The notes beneath the pieces are model-generated. The model was not told the DNA's origin. It made no database searches and saw nothing but the letters and a program-made list of their open reading frames with translations. This document shows, piece after piece, positions 57,333-64,000 of a DNA stretch of 64,000 bases; the first letter of the stretch is position 1, and every line of letters begins with the position of its first letter. This stretch comes from Bradyrhizobium betae (lineage in GTDB: Bacteria; Pseudomonadota; Alphaproteobacteria; Rhizobiales; Xanthobacteraceae), in the NCBI RefSeq assembly GCF_008932115.1, contig NZ_CP044543.1, forward strand, positions 744,001 through 808,000, read 5' to 3'. A program made the position numbers and the translations under genes.

Positions 57333-58105
57333 GCCGGCTCTCCCGTATCAGCGGATGGCAGCGCCCCGGCGGGCTCAACCTCGATCACAGTGCCTTCATG
57401 GCGCCGGATGCCGTTGTGAATGACATGGACCATAGCCTCCGACGCGGCTTCGGCATCGCCGGCCGCGATGGCATCGACGATCTTCTGGTGCCAGAGCAGT
57501 ACGGTGTCACGGTCTTCCGGTGCGACCGGAGCGCTGAGCAGGAACGAGGCACGCAGCGCAGCCTCGATGACGTGCCCGATCGAGCGCATGAACAGATTGC
57601 CCGAGGCTCGCGCCACCGCGACATGCAGCGCGAGATCGGCATCTGCGAAGCCGACGGAATCGGACGCTTCAAGCCGCATGCGCTCCATGCTGCGACGAAG
57701 CTCGGCGACATCCTCCTCGGACCGCTGCGCCGCCGCGAGCACAGCCGCGCGCGGCTCGACCGCGAGACGGATCTCGGCGAGATCATTGAGGAAGCGCCTG
57801 TCGATGCCCGCATCCAGATGCCACGCCAGCACATCGGCGTCGAACATGTTCCAGGCCGCGCGCTCACGCACGACGGTGCCGACCCGCGCCTTGGTGGTGA
57901 GCAGGCCCTTGGCGACCAGCGTCTTCACGCTCTCACGCAGCACTGGTCGCGACACGCCGAACATCGCGATCATCTCGGCATCGCCCGGCAGCCGCATCCC
58001 CTCCGGATAGCGGCCGGCGATGATGTCGATGCCGATCGAGCGGGCAACTTCTGCGTGGTTGGAATGCGCGCGCTTGGTCGGAATGACCACGATGCGCGAG
58101 GTCAT
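57329..58105 (-). CDS. GntR-family (FadR subfamily) transcriptional regulator of the sugar operon
   Basis: 258 residues from the ATG at 58105, which has GGGAGAGG upstream; the frame is open higher up. An N-terminal winged helix (ARSIGIDIIAGRYPEGMRLP, then FGVSRPVLRESVKTL) is followed by an all-helical FCD effector domain. That domain has metal-site residues in LNDLAEIRLAVEPRAA, DLALHVAVARASGN and VLLWHQKIVDAI. It is the first gene of the operon regulator, dehydrogenase, epimerase, lactonase, chvE-gguAB, so it most likely autoregulates and represses the whole unit until a sugar acid or sugar is present. Confidence 0.9.
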   Translation of the reverse strand: MTSRIVVIPTKRAHSNHAEVARSIGIDIIAGRYPEGMRLPGDAEMIAMFGVSRPVLRESVKTLVAKGLLTTKARVGTVVRERAAWNMFDADVLAWHLDAGIDRRFLNDLAEIRLAVEPRAAVLAAAQRSEEDVAELRRSMERMRLEASDSVGFADADLALHVAVARASGNLFMRSIGHVIEAALRASFLLSAPVAPEDRDTVLLWHQKIVDAIAAGDAEAASEAMVHVIHNGIRRHEGTVIEVEPAGALPSADTGEPA

Positions 58106-58163
58106 GAGACGCCTCTCCCGAATGCCGGCGAGCGTCCATTTTGGTAAGATGGCACCCACACGC

Positions 58164-58177
58164 GCTCCATTTGGAGC
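58164..58177. promoter_or_regulatory. short dyad in the leader of the sugar operon
   Basis: GCTCCA-TT-TGGAGC, 6-bp arms with a 2-base spacer, lies 59 bases before the regulator ATG. It could be an operator or a small RNA stem. Confidence 0.35.
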
Positions 58178-58210
58178 AATTTGGGCTAGTATTTCACGGA
58201 AGCTCAGGGC

Positions 58211-58233
58211 TGACTAGTCATATTATCTGACTA
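58211..58233. promoter_or_regulatory. triple TGACTA operator overlapping a -10-like sequence
   Basis: TGACTAGTCA (58211-58220, a perfect 10-base palindrome) is followed by TATTATC and a third half-site TGACTA (58228-58233). TAGTCA-N7-TGACTA is therefore also a perfect dyad. On the minus strand the spacer reads GATAATA, a plausible -10 for the sugar operon, so a bound repressor would cover the promoter. The adjacent GntR protein is the obvious candidate to bind. Confidence 0.5.
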
Positions 58234-58373
58234 TTCGTCTATCCCTTGGGATTGCGCGGGCGGCACATCCTATGACACGCCGAGCGCGATTTTGTTCCAG
58301 ACATGCAACGCCAAGATGAAGGCGCAAACGCGACGGCCGACCGAAATCTTCGGCCGCCCGCGAACGCCGGAGC

Positions 58374-59546
58374 CTAGATCAGCTTCCGCTGCGCGAGGTT
58401 CTTCATCAGCGCGCCGATCCCGAAGGTCCAGGGCTCGCACTCGTCGCTGGTCCGCATGCGGTTGACGAGCTTGCCGAGCTGGGGTGCGGCGATCGTGACG
58501 ATGTCGTCGCGCTTGTGGGTGAACCCCTGCCCCGGCGCATCGCGATCCTTCACCGGCGCGAACATCGTGCCGAGGAACAGCACGAATCCATCAGGATATT
58601 GATGCACCTTGCCGATGGTCTGCTCGACGAGGTCGGTGGGATCGCGGCTGATCATGCTGATCGAGGAATGGCCGTCGAGGACGAAACCATCCGCCCCCTT
58701 CACGTTCAGGCTGATGTCCAGCTTGCGCGCGTCGTCGAGTGAAAAACTGTCGTCGAAAAGGCGCAGCAGCGGGCCGATCGAGCAGGACGCATTGTTATCC
58801 TTGGCCTTCGACAGCAGCAGCGCCGAGCGTCCCTCGAAGTCGCGCAGGTTCACGTCGTTGCCGAGCGCGCCACCGACGATCTTGCCGCGGCTCGACACGA
58901 ACAGCACAAGCTCGGGCTCCGGATTGTTCCAGGTCGACTTCGGATGCAGCCCCGCATCCATGCCGGTGCCGACCGAGGACAAGGTTGGCGCCTTGGTGAA
59001 GACCTCGGCATCGGGACCGATGCCGACCTCGAGATATTGGCTCCAGGCGTTCTGATCGATCAGCACCTGTTTCAGCCGCATCGCCTGGTCCGAGCCCGGC
59101 TTGAGCTTTGACAGATCGTCACCGATCAGCCGCGTCACCTCTTTGCGGATCGCTTCGGCTGACGCAGGATTGCCCTTCGCGCGTTCTTCGATGACGCGCT
59201 CCAGCATCGAGATGGCGAAAGTGACGCCGGCGGCCTTCAGCGTCTGGAGATCGACCGGCGCGAGCAGCCACGGCTTTTTCGGATCGCGCCGATCGGGCGG
59301 CGTGTTGGCGACGATCGCATCGAGATCGCCGATCCGCTCGCCCTTCGTCGCGGCAAGCGCCTTCGCCGGAGCATCCTCTTCGCAGAGCGCACTGACGGTT
59401 GGAAATCTCGCGGTGACGTCGAACACGCCGTCGCCGCGCACGGCGACCACGGCCGGGCCGTTCGCCTGCGGCAGCCAGACACGGCCCACCAACGTTCCCC
59501 GCGTGCCGTCCTCAGGGAGAAGATCCTTGGTCGTCAGTGTCGTCAT
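58374..59546 (-). CDS. FAH-family 2-keto-3-deoxy-pentonate dehydratase (XylX-like)
   Basis: 390-residue fumarylacetoacetate-hydrolase-fold protein. The C-terminal half is very close to Caulobacter XylX in remembered motifs: NAWSQYLEVGIGPDAEVFTK, WNNPEPELVLFVSSRG with the metal Glu pair, LGNDVNLRDFEGRSALLLSK, KDNNASCSIGPLLRLFDD, PDGFVLFLGTMFAPVKDRD. XylX converts 2-keto-3-deoxypentonate to 2-oxoglutarate semialdehyde. It lies on the same strand, upstream of the sugar operon but outside it, with its own leader. The upstream aldonate dehydratase and the semialdehyde dehydrogenase are not in the window. Confidence 0.82.
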   Translation of the reverse strand: MTTLTTKDLLPEDGTRGTLVGRVWLPQANGPAVVAVRGDGVFDVTARFPTVSALCEEDAPAKALAATKGERIGDLDAIVANTPPDRRDPKKPWLLAPVDLQTLKAAGVTFAISMLERVIEERAKGNPASAEAIRKEVTRLIGDDLSKLKPGSDQAMRLKQVLIDQNAWSQYLEVGIGPDAEVFTKAPTLSSVGTGMDAGLHPKSTWNNPEPELVLFVSSRGKIVGGALGNDVNLRDFEGRSALLLSKAKDNNASCSIGPLLRLFDDSFSLDDARKLDISLNVKGADGFVLDGHSSISMISRDPTDLVEQTIGKVHQYPDGFVLFLGTMFAPVKDRDAPGQGFTHKRDDIVTIAAPQLGKLVNRMRTSDECEPWTFGIGALMKNLAQRKLI

Positions 59547-59625
59547 GGCCGCGTCCTCGCTGTTTCTTGGCGAAGACCAATAAACGTCTGGCTCCGGAAG
59601 TCCAGAGCGGCAGGATGCCTCTCGG

Positions 59626-60603
59626 CTATGCCCCTGCCCGCGCCTTCCGGGCCGCGATCTGCTGGAGCGCCCAGCGCGCATTCTTGCGCACGTCGGGATC
59701 GGCGTCGTCGGCGATGACCGCCAGGAACGCCTCGCCGTCGGGATGGGCAATCTCGCCAAGCGCGGCGGCGGCCTCCTTGCGCAGATTGGCCTGGTCGTGA
59801 TTGATGCAATTTCCGATCGGGCGTACCGCGCGCTCGATCTTCATCCTGCCGAGGCTGCGGATGGCTTTCAGCCGCACCTGCCAGAATTCGTCAGCGAGCG
59901 CGCCCACGAGCTGGTCGGCGGCGATCGAACCGTTGACGTTGAGGCCCAGCGTTTCCGCCGCCATCTCGCGGACCATCCAGTCGGAATCCTTCAGCGCGCG
60001 CGTGATCGTCTCGGCCGCCGGCTTCAGCTGGGAGAACGCCAGCGCGCTCACGGCGGCACGCCGCACATGCGCGTCCGGATCGTTGATCAACGCAGTCAGA
60101 GCGGGGATGGATTCTTCGAGCTTGAGGAATCCGATCACGCCGATCGCCTGCACGCGCACGGCAGCGTCCGTATCAAGCAACGCTTCCAGCGCCGGCTTCA
60201 GCGTGTCCTTGCAGCGCAGCTCCTTCAGCGCACGCAGCGCGCCCATGCGGACGAACGCATGGGCATGCTTCACCAGCGGCAGGATGATCTCGGCACAAGC
60301 GGGATTCTTGAACTCGGCTATGCTGTCGGCCGCGGCGGCAGCGACGATTCTCTCAGGATCGACCAGCAACTTGACCAGCGCGCTCGCAGCCTCCGGCCCG
60401 TCGAACTCGCCGAGCGCCATCGCGACCTGCTGGCGCACGCCCGCGTCGGGATCGGCGACCATATTGGCGAGATGAGGAACCGCTGCCGGATCACCGGAAT
60501 GACCGAGCGCGATGACCGCGACGCGGCGCTCGCCGGGGTCGGCGGCCTGAAGCCGCTCGTCGGCGTCTTCGAGATCGTCGTAGGATTCGAACGGGCTCGA
60601 CAT
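59626..60603 (-). CDS. HEAT-repeat protein
   Basis: 325-residue all-helical repeat protein (PBS-lyase/HEAT_2 type). About eight repeats of roughly 31 residues can be seen, such as DPGERRVAVIALGHSGDPAA, DPDAGVRQQVAMALGEF, DTDAAVRVQAIGVIGFLKLE, DPDAHVRRAAVSALAFSQLK and DDADPDVRKNARWALQQIAA. There is no signal peptide and no catalytic motif; the protein ends AARKARAGA. It begins 2 bases after the stop of the ferredoxin gene, so the two are tightly coupled. A scaffold or assembly role for the ferredoxin-flavoprotein complex is inference. Confidence 0.85.
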   Translation of the reverse strand: MSSPFESYDDLEDADERLQAADPGERRVAVIALGHSGDPAAVPHLANMVADPDAGVRQQVAMALGEFDGPEAASALVKLLVDPERIVAAAAADSIAEFKNPACAEIILPLVKHAHAFVRMGALRALKELRCKDTLKPALEALLDTDAAVRVQAIGVIGFLKLEESIPALTALINDPDAHVRRAAVSALAFSQLKPAAETITRALKDSDWMVREMAAETLGLNVNGSIAADQLVGALADEFWQVRLKAIRSLGRMKIERAVRPIGNCINHDQANLRKEAAAALGEIAHPDGEAFLAVIADDADPDVRKNARWALQQIAARKARAGA

Positions 60604-60605
60604 GA

Positions 60606-60839
60606 CTACCTCAGGAGATAGGGAATGTTGACGGTGACGGCGCCGGTCGGGCAATCCGCCTCGCAGGGCGCGCAGTACCAGCATTCGTCATAGGCCATGT
60701 AGGCCTTGCCGGTCATGTCGCTGATGCGCAGCACGTCGAGCGGGCAGACGTCCACGCACACGGTGCAGCCCTTGTCGGCGATGCATTTGGCGTCGTCAAC
60801 GACCACCGGAACCGATGTCTGATAGGAAGCGAGAGGCAT
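60606..60839 (-). CDS. small 2[4Fe-4S] ferredoxin, AprB-like
   Basis: 77 residues with two cluster motifs, DAKCIADKGCTVCVDVCPLD (Cx5Cx2Cx3CP) and DECWYCAPCEADCPTGAV (Cx2Cx2Cx3CP). The uneven first motif and the CWYC segment recall the N-terminal domain of adenylylsulfate reductase beta subunit (AprB), but the C-terminal tail of AprB is absent. It lies 31 bases after the flavoprotein gene and 2 bases before the HEAT gene, so it is probably the electron-transfer subunit of the flavoprotein. Confidence 0.9.
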   Translation of the reverse strand: MPLASYQTSVPVVVDDAKCIADKGCTVCVDVCPLDVLRISDMTGKAYMAYDECWYCAPCEADCPTGAVTVNIPYLLR

Positions 60840-60870
60840 CGTTGATCTCCTGTTGCTAAGTTGCGGTGGA

Positions 60871-62613
60871 TCAGGCGGAGGCGCGGATGCGCTGCTTGTC
60901 GTAGAGGTCCTTCTCGTCGTCGGCGATCGGGACGACGTACGGCTCCACTGCGCGCTTCTCGCTGGTCATCTTGCCGCTCTGCTTGGAGAGCAGCGTATGG
61001 CAGAACCAGTTTTCGTTGTCCTTCTCCGGGAAGTCCGTGCGCCAATGATAGAGGCCCCAGCGGCTCTCCTCGCGGTAGAGCGAGGCATGTACCGCCATGT
61101 CGGCGCAATCCATGATCGACTGCACTTCGAGGGCGCGGAGCAATTCGTGCGCATTGCGCGCAATCATATGCTCCTGCATGTCCTGCCGCGTCTCGGCGAG
61201 GCGGCGCATGCCGAGCTCGTATTTGCGCGTGACCTTCGGCGGCTGGAGGTAGTCGTTGACGAGACGCCGGGTCTTGTACTCGACCTGGTTCGGCGGAATG
61301 CCGTCCTCGCGCTTGGTCGGCGCCAGCACGCGGTCGCGCTCCCTGGCGACGTCAGCGGCGTCGAACTCCGCAAAGTCGTGATTGTCGGCGAACTCCATCG
61401 CGTCGATGCCGGCGACCGAGCCGTTGGTGAAAGCGCCGAGCATGTAATTATGCGGCACGCTTGCCATGTCGCCGGCGGCATAGAGGCCGGGCACGGTGGT
61501 GCGGGCATTGTCGTCGACGAACACGCCGGAAGCGCTGTGGCCTGAGCAGAATCCGATCTCGGAGATGTGCATCTCGATCGACTCGTTGCGATAGTCGACC
61601 CCGCGCCCCTGCTGGAACAGGCCGCGCGTCGGCCGCTCGACCTTGTGCAGCGTGGACTCGATCTCCGAGATCGTGTCGGGGTGCAGATGCTTGAGCTGGA
61701 GGAACACCGGGCCCTTGCCGGACAGCAGCTCGTTGTAGAACTCCAGCATCATCTGGCCGGACCAGTAGTCGCATTCGATGAAGCGCGAGCCCTCGTTGTT
61801 GGCGGTAAAGGCGCCGAAGGGGCCGGCGACATAGGCGCAGGCGGGGCCGTTGTAGTCTTTGATCAGCGGGTTGATCTGGTAGCATTCGAGGTTCGCGAGC
61901 GCGGCGCCGGCGTGATAGGCCATGGAATAGCCGTCGCCGGAATTGGCGGCGTTCTCATAGGTGCCGAACATGTAGCCGGAGGTCGGCAGGCCGAGGCGGC
62001 CGGCGGCGCCCATGCAGAGGATCACGGCCTTGGCCTTGATCACCAGCATTTCGGCGGTGCGGGTGTTGACGCTGATCGCGCCGGCGATGCGGCCGTCGCT
62101 CGATTTGAGCAGCCGCGTCGCCATGTAACGGTTGGAGATCAGGATGCGGGCACGCCGGAGCTGGCGATACAGCGCCTTCTTCACGGTCTCGCCGTTCGGC
62201 ATCGGCAGAACGTAGGTGCCGATGTGGTGCACCTTCTTGACGGCGTAGTCGCCGTTCTCGTTCTTGAGGAAGCGGATGCCGAAGCTGTCGAGTTCCTCGA
62301 TGATGCCAAAACAGTTCTGCGCGTATTTATAGACCGCCTTCTGGTCGACGATGCCGTCGTTGGCGATGGTGATTTCCTTGGTGTACTGCTCCGGCGTCGC
62401 ATAGCCGGGGATGACGGCGTTGTTCAGCCCGTCCATGCCCATCGAGATCGCGCCGGAGCGCTTGACGTTGGCCTTTTCGAGCAGAACGACATTCGCCTTC
62501 GGGTTCTTCAGCTTCGCCTTCAGCGCCGCCATCGGGCCGGCGGTGCCGCCGCCGATCACCAGCACATCGCAGGAAACTTCCGAAAGTCCGTCGACGATCT
62601 GATCTAGTGCCAT
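60871..62613 (-). CDS. AprA-like flavoprotein of the fumarate reductase / APS reductase superfamily
   Basis: 580 residues from the ATG at 62613 with AGGAG upstream; higher in-frame codons were not used. The FAD-binding start is CDVLVIGGGTAGPMAALKAK, followed by SGAISMGMDGLNNAVIPGYA. The active-site region EMHISEIGFCSGHSASGVFV parallels the GSHSG segment of APS reductase alpha subunit. The FAD end is PGLYAAGDMASVPHNYMLGA. The C-terminal helical domain, SRWGLYHWRTDFPEKDNENW, is also AprA-like. It is shorter than AprA (about 650), and no ATP sulfurylase or sat/dsr gene is near. Substrate unknown; annotation as fumarate reductase would be misleading. Confidence 0.85.
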   Translation of the reverse strand: MALDQIVDGLSEVSCDVLVIGGGTAGPMAALKAKLKNPKANVVLLEKANVKRSGAISMGMDGLNNAVIPGYATPEQYTKEITIANDGIVDQKAVYKYAQNCFGIIEELDSFGIRFLKNENGDYAVKKVHHIGTYVLPMPNGETVKKALYRQLRRARILISNRYMATRLLKSSDGRIAGAISVNTRTAEMLVIKAKAVILCMGAAGRLGLPTSGYMFGTYENAANSGDGYSMAYHAGAALANLECYQINPLIKDYNGPACAYVAGPFGAFTANNEGSRFIECDYWSGQMMLEFYNELLSGKGPVFLQLKHLHPDTISEIESTLHKVERPTRGLFQQGRGVDYRNESIEMHISEIGFCSGHSASGVFVDDNARTTVPGLYAAGDMASVPHNYMLGAFTNGSVAGIDAMEFADNHDFAEFDAADVARERDRVLAPTKREDGIPPNQVEYKTRRLVNDYLQPPKVTRKYELGMRRLAETRQDMQEHMIARNAHELLRALEVQSIMDCADMAVHASLYREESRWGLYHWRTDFPEKDNENWFCHTLLSKQSGKMTSEKRAVEPYVVPIADDEKDLYDKQRIRASA

Positions 62614-62681
62614 CGCTTGCTCCTGGTCCGCCGGCAGGTCCGGCGCCTTTGCATCAGATTTGTTCAGGGGGCTTTCCGGCG

Positions 62682-62695
62682 ATAGCAATTAGTTG
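62682..62695. promoter_or_regulatory. dyad-type operator candidate before the flavoprotein gene
   Basis: ATAGCAATTAGTTG lies 69 bases before the flavoprotein ATG. It shares the core CAATTAGTTG in the same orientation with the site at 63635. Combined, the two give a dyad ATAGCAA-TTAG-TTGCTAT, with the left arm complete here and the right arm complete in the other copy. Confidence 0.5.
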
Positions 62696-62717
62696 TCGCC
62701 GAAGATCGATTTGCGCC

Positions 62718-63491
62718 TCAGCGCTCGACGAAAGCCTTTTCGATCACGAAATGACCTGGCTGGCTGTGGTTCCCTTCGACGAAGCCCCGCGCGGAAAACA
62801 TCGCCGGGAGTTCCTCGAGCATCGCCGGGCTGCCGCACAGCATGATGCGGTCCGTCTCGATATCGAGGCCGCCTTGTCCGATGTCATCGAACATCTGGTT
62901 GGAGGCGATCAGGTCGGTGATCCGGCCGCGATTCCTGAACGGTTCGCGGGTCACGGTCGGGTAATACACCAGCTTGTCGCGGATCAGGGGGCCGAAGAAT
63001 TCGTGGTTGCGCAGGCCTTCCACGAGGTGCTCGCCATAGGCAAGCTCCGAGACCTGGCGGCAGCCATGGGCGAGCACGATGGTCTCGTAGTTCTCGTAGA
63101 CGTCGGGGTCCTTGATCAGGCTGGCAAAGGGCGCGAGCCCGGTGCCGGTCGAGAGCAGCAGCAGGCGCTTTCCCGGAATGAGATTGCCGGTGATCAGCGT
63201 GCCCGTCGCCTTGCGGCCGACCAGGATGATGTCGCCTTCCCTGATCTTCTGGAGGCGCGAGGTCAGCGGGCCGTCCTGCACCTTGATCGAGAAGAACTCG
63301 AGCGCCTCTTCGTGATTGGCGCTCGCCATGCTGTAGGCCCGCATCAGGGGTTTGCCCTCGACCTCGAGGCCGATCATCGCGAACTGGCCGTTCTGGAAGC
63401 GGAAGCCGGGATCGCGCGTCGCGGTGAAGCTGAACAGGGAATCGGTCCAGTGCCTGACCGACAAAACCGTTTCCTTCTGAAATGCGCTCAT
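62718..63491 (-). CDS. fpr: ferredoxin-NADP reductase
   Basis: 257-residue bacterial Fpr-type reductase. The FAD motif is MRAYSMASANHEE, the isoalloxazine loop FFSIKVQDGPLTSRLQ, the NADP pyrophosphate loop LLLLSTGTGLAPFASLI, and the 2'-phosphate/nicotinamide segments are RIMLCGSPAMLEELPAM and GHFVIEKAFVER. It exchanges electrons between NADPH and a ferredoxin, here most simply the small ferredoxin encoded 1.9 kb downstream. It lies 104 bases upstream of the flavoprotein gene on the same strand and is divergent from the DUF971 gene. Confidence 0.93.
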   Translation of the reverse strand: MSAFQKETVLSVRHWTDSLFSFTATRDPGFRFQNGQFAMIGLEVEGKPLMRAYSMASANHEEALEFFSIKVQDGPLTSRLQKIREGDIILVGRKATGTLITGNLIPGKRLLLLSTGTGLAPFASLIKDPDVYENYETIVLAHGCRQVSELAYGEHLVEGLRNHEFFGPLIRDKLVYYPTVTREPFRNRGRITDLIASNQMFDDIGQGGLDIETDRIMLCGSPAMLEELPAMFSARGFVEGNHSQPGHFVIEKAFVER

Positions 63492-63634
63492 CCGTCAGCT
63501 CTCCTTGCCTGCGTTGGCGCAAGGTTTCGGAGCGGGAGGAATCGGGCAATGCGGAAGTGGGATTCCCGGTCGATTAGTTTCACATTTCACCGGCGACGAC
63601 CGGCGAGAAGGCAGCGCCGCTGCGCCGGCGCCGG

Positions 63635-63648
63635 CAATTAGTTGCTAT
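63635..63648. promoter_or_regulatory. dyad-type operator candidate in the fpr-DUF971 spacer
   Basis: CAATTAGTTGCTAT lies between the divergent fpr (start 63491) and DUF971 (start 63681) genes. It has the same core as the site at 62686-62695, with the opposite arm of the dyad complete. Confidence 0.5.
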
Positions 63649-63680
63649 TCGCGCTCGCCTGTAATGACGTAGAAGCCAGC

Positions 63681-63983
63681 ATGACCATGATCTCCGTGGC
63701 ACCAACCGTGGCCGACTACGAAGCCAGCGCCGATCTCGCGACGCTCCTCATCCGCACCACGCAGGACGATGCGCTGAGCCTGCCCGCCGAGCAGCTTCGC
63801 CTCTCCTGCAAATGCGCCCACTGCACCCGCGCCCGCTTCGACGGCCGCTTCCCCGAAGCGTTTCCGGGCATCGCGATTACCGGGATCGGCGATCTCGGTT
63901 ATGGGCTGAACATCTCGTTTTCGGACGGGCACAACAGGGGGATTTATCCGAAGCCGTATTTGCTGAGTTTGGCGGGGCGGTAG
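63681..63983 (+). CDS. DUF971 protein (gamma-butyrobetaine hydroxylase-like N-terminal domain)
   Basis: 100-residue single-domain protein. The zinc/iron-type Cys motif is LRLSCKCAHCTRARFDGRFP, followed by IAITGIGDLGYGLNISFSDG and HNRGIYPKPYLLSLAG, the GxY-W/FSDGH-xGIY block of DUF971. In other bacteria such proteins sit beside Mrp/ApbC iron-sulfur assembly genes (from memory), so a role in iron-sulfur handling for the neighbouring ferredoxin/flavoprotein module is plausible. The ATG at 63681 gives the family length; a TTG 13 codons upstream is in frame. It is divergent from fpr across 189 bases. Confidence 0.82.
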   Translation: MTMISVAPTVADYEASADLATLLIRTTQDDALSLPAEQLRLSCKCAHCTRARFDGRFPEAFPGIAITGIGDLGYGLNISFSDGHNRGIYPKPYLLSLAGR

Positions 63984-64000
63984 GCACCTCCAACTCCACT

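Noticed and set aside
58334..58357. GGCCGA-type hairpin downstream of the XylX-like gene
   Set aside because: Imperfect stem and no T tract on the minus strand; too weak to call a terminator.
60871..62613. Reading the flavoprotein as fumarate reductase or succinate dehydrogenase
   Set aside because: No membrane anchor or FrdB/SdhB-type iron-sulfur subunit is near; the active-site and C-terminal segments are closer to AprA, and the partner ferredoxin is AprB-like.
1..64000. tRNA, rRNA, CRISPR array, integrase or insertion sequence
   Set aside because: None could be supported by reading; the only repeats found are the two REP-like palindromes and short operator dyads.

Overview
This is a high-GC alphaproteobacterial chromosome window, most likely from Bradyrhizobium or a close relative. 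The assignment rests on gene content (BluB with an aerobic-type cobalamin cluster, ChvE-type sugar import, a cNOR operon), on the 4-bp ATGA/GTGA gene overlaps, and on two long GTCATT/GTTCCGG palindromes of the kind common in that genus. It is inferred from sequence alone; no rRNA or tRNA gene was seen.

Layout. (1) Positions 1-6505: cobalamin block. A B12 riboswitch on the minus strand precedes a DUF1636 gene that runs off the left edge. Divergent to it are cobO-cobQ (+), then cobC-cbiB (-), then cobU/cobP-cobS-bluB (+). (2) 6634-25452 (-): a two-partner secretion operon of a small exported protein, a 5443-residue filamentous adhesin (TpsA) and its TpsB transporter; about a quarter of the window. 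(3) 25744-34248: a Tat-exported ABC-type binding protein translationally overlapped with a hybrid histidine kinase, a LysR regulator divergent from a quinone-type ring-cleaving dioxygenase/hydrolase pair, and a chemoreceptor. (4) 34544-43352 (-): an oligopeptide-type ABC transporter (dppBCDF plus a frameshifted binding protein) flanked by two amidases. (5) 43472-44407: a PfkB sugar kinase. (6) 44503-50092 (-): norEFCBQD for respiratory NO reduction, preceded by an FNR/NnrR-type box; norE appears frameshifted. (7) 50399-59546 (-): a sugar operon (GntR regulator, Gfo/Idh aldose dehydrogenase, aldose epimerase, SMP-30 lactonase, ChvE-GguA-GguB importer), with an FAH-family 2-keto-3-deoxypentonate dehydratase next door. 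This is a coherent non-phosphorylative pentose or aldose oxidation route. (8) 59626-63983: a compact redox module of HEAT-repeat protein, two-cluster ferredoxin and AprA-like flavoprotein, with a ferredoxin-NADP reductase and a DUF971 protein beside it.

The best candidate for an undescribed system is region 8. An APS-reductase-like flavoprotein and ferredoxin sit with a HEAT protein and a reductase, without any visible sulfate-activation gene. A dyad motif (ATAGCAA-TTAG-TTGCTAT, one arm complete in each copy) lies in front of both transcription units. Next are the giant adhesin with its paired cysteines and extra operon gene, and a tiny two-helix ORF divergent from the nor operon. Three reading-frame breaks (dppA, norE, the tiny ORF) all look like one missing base, so sequencing error must be excluded before calling pseudogenes.
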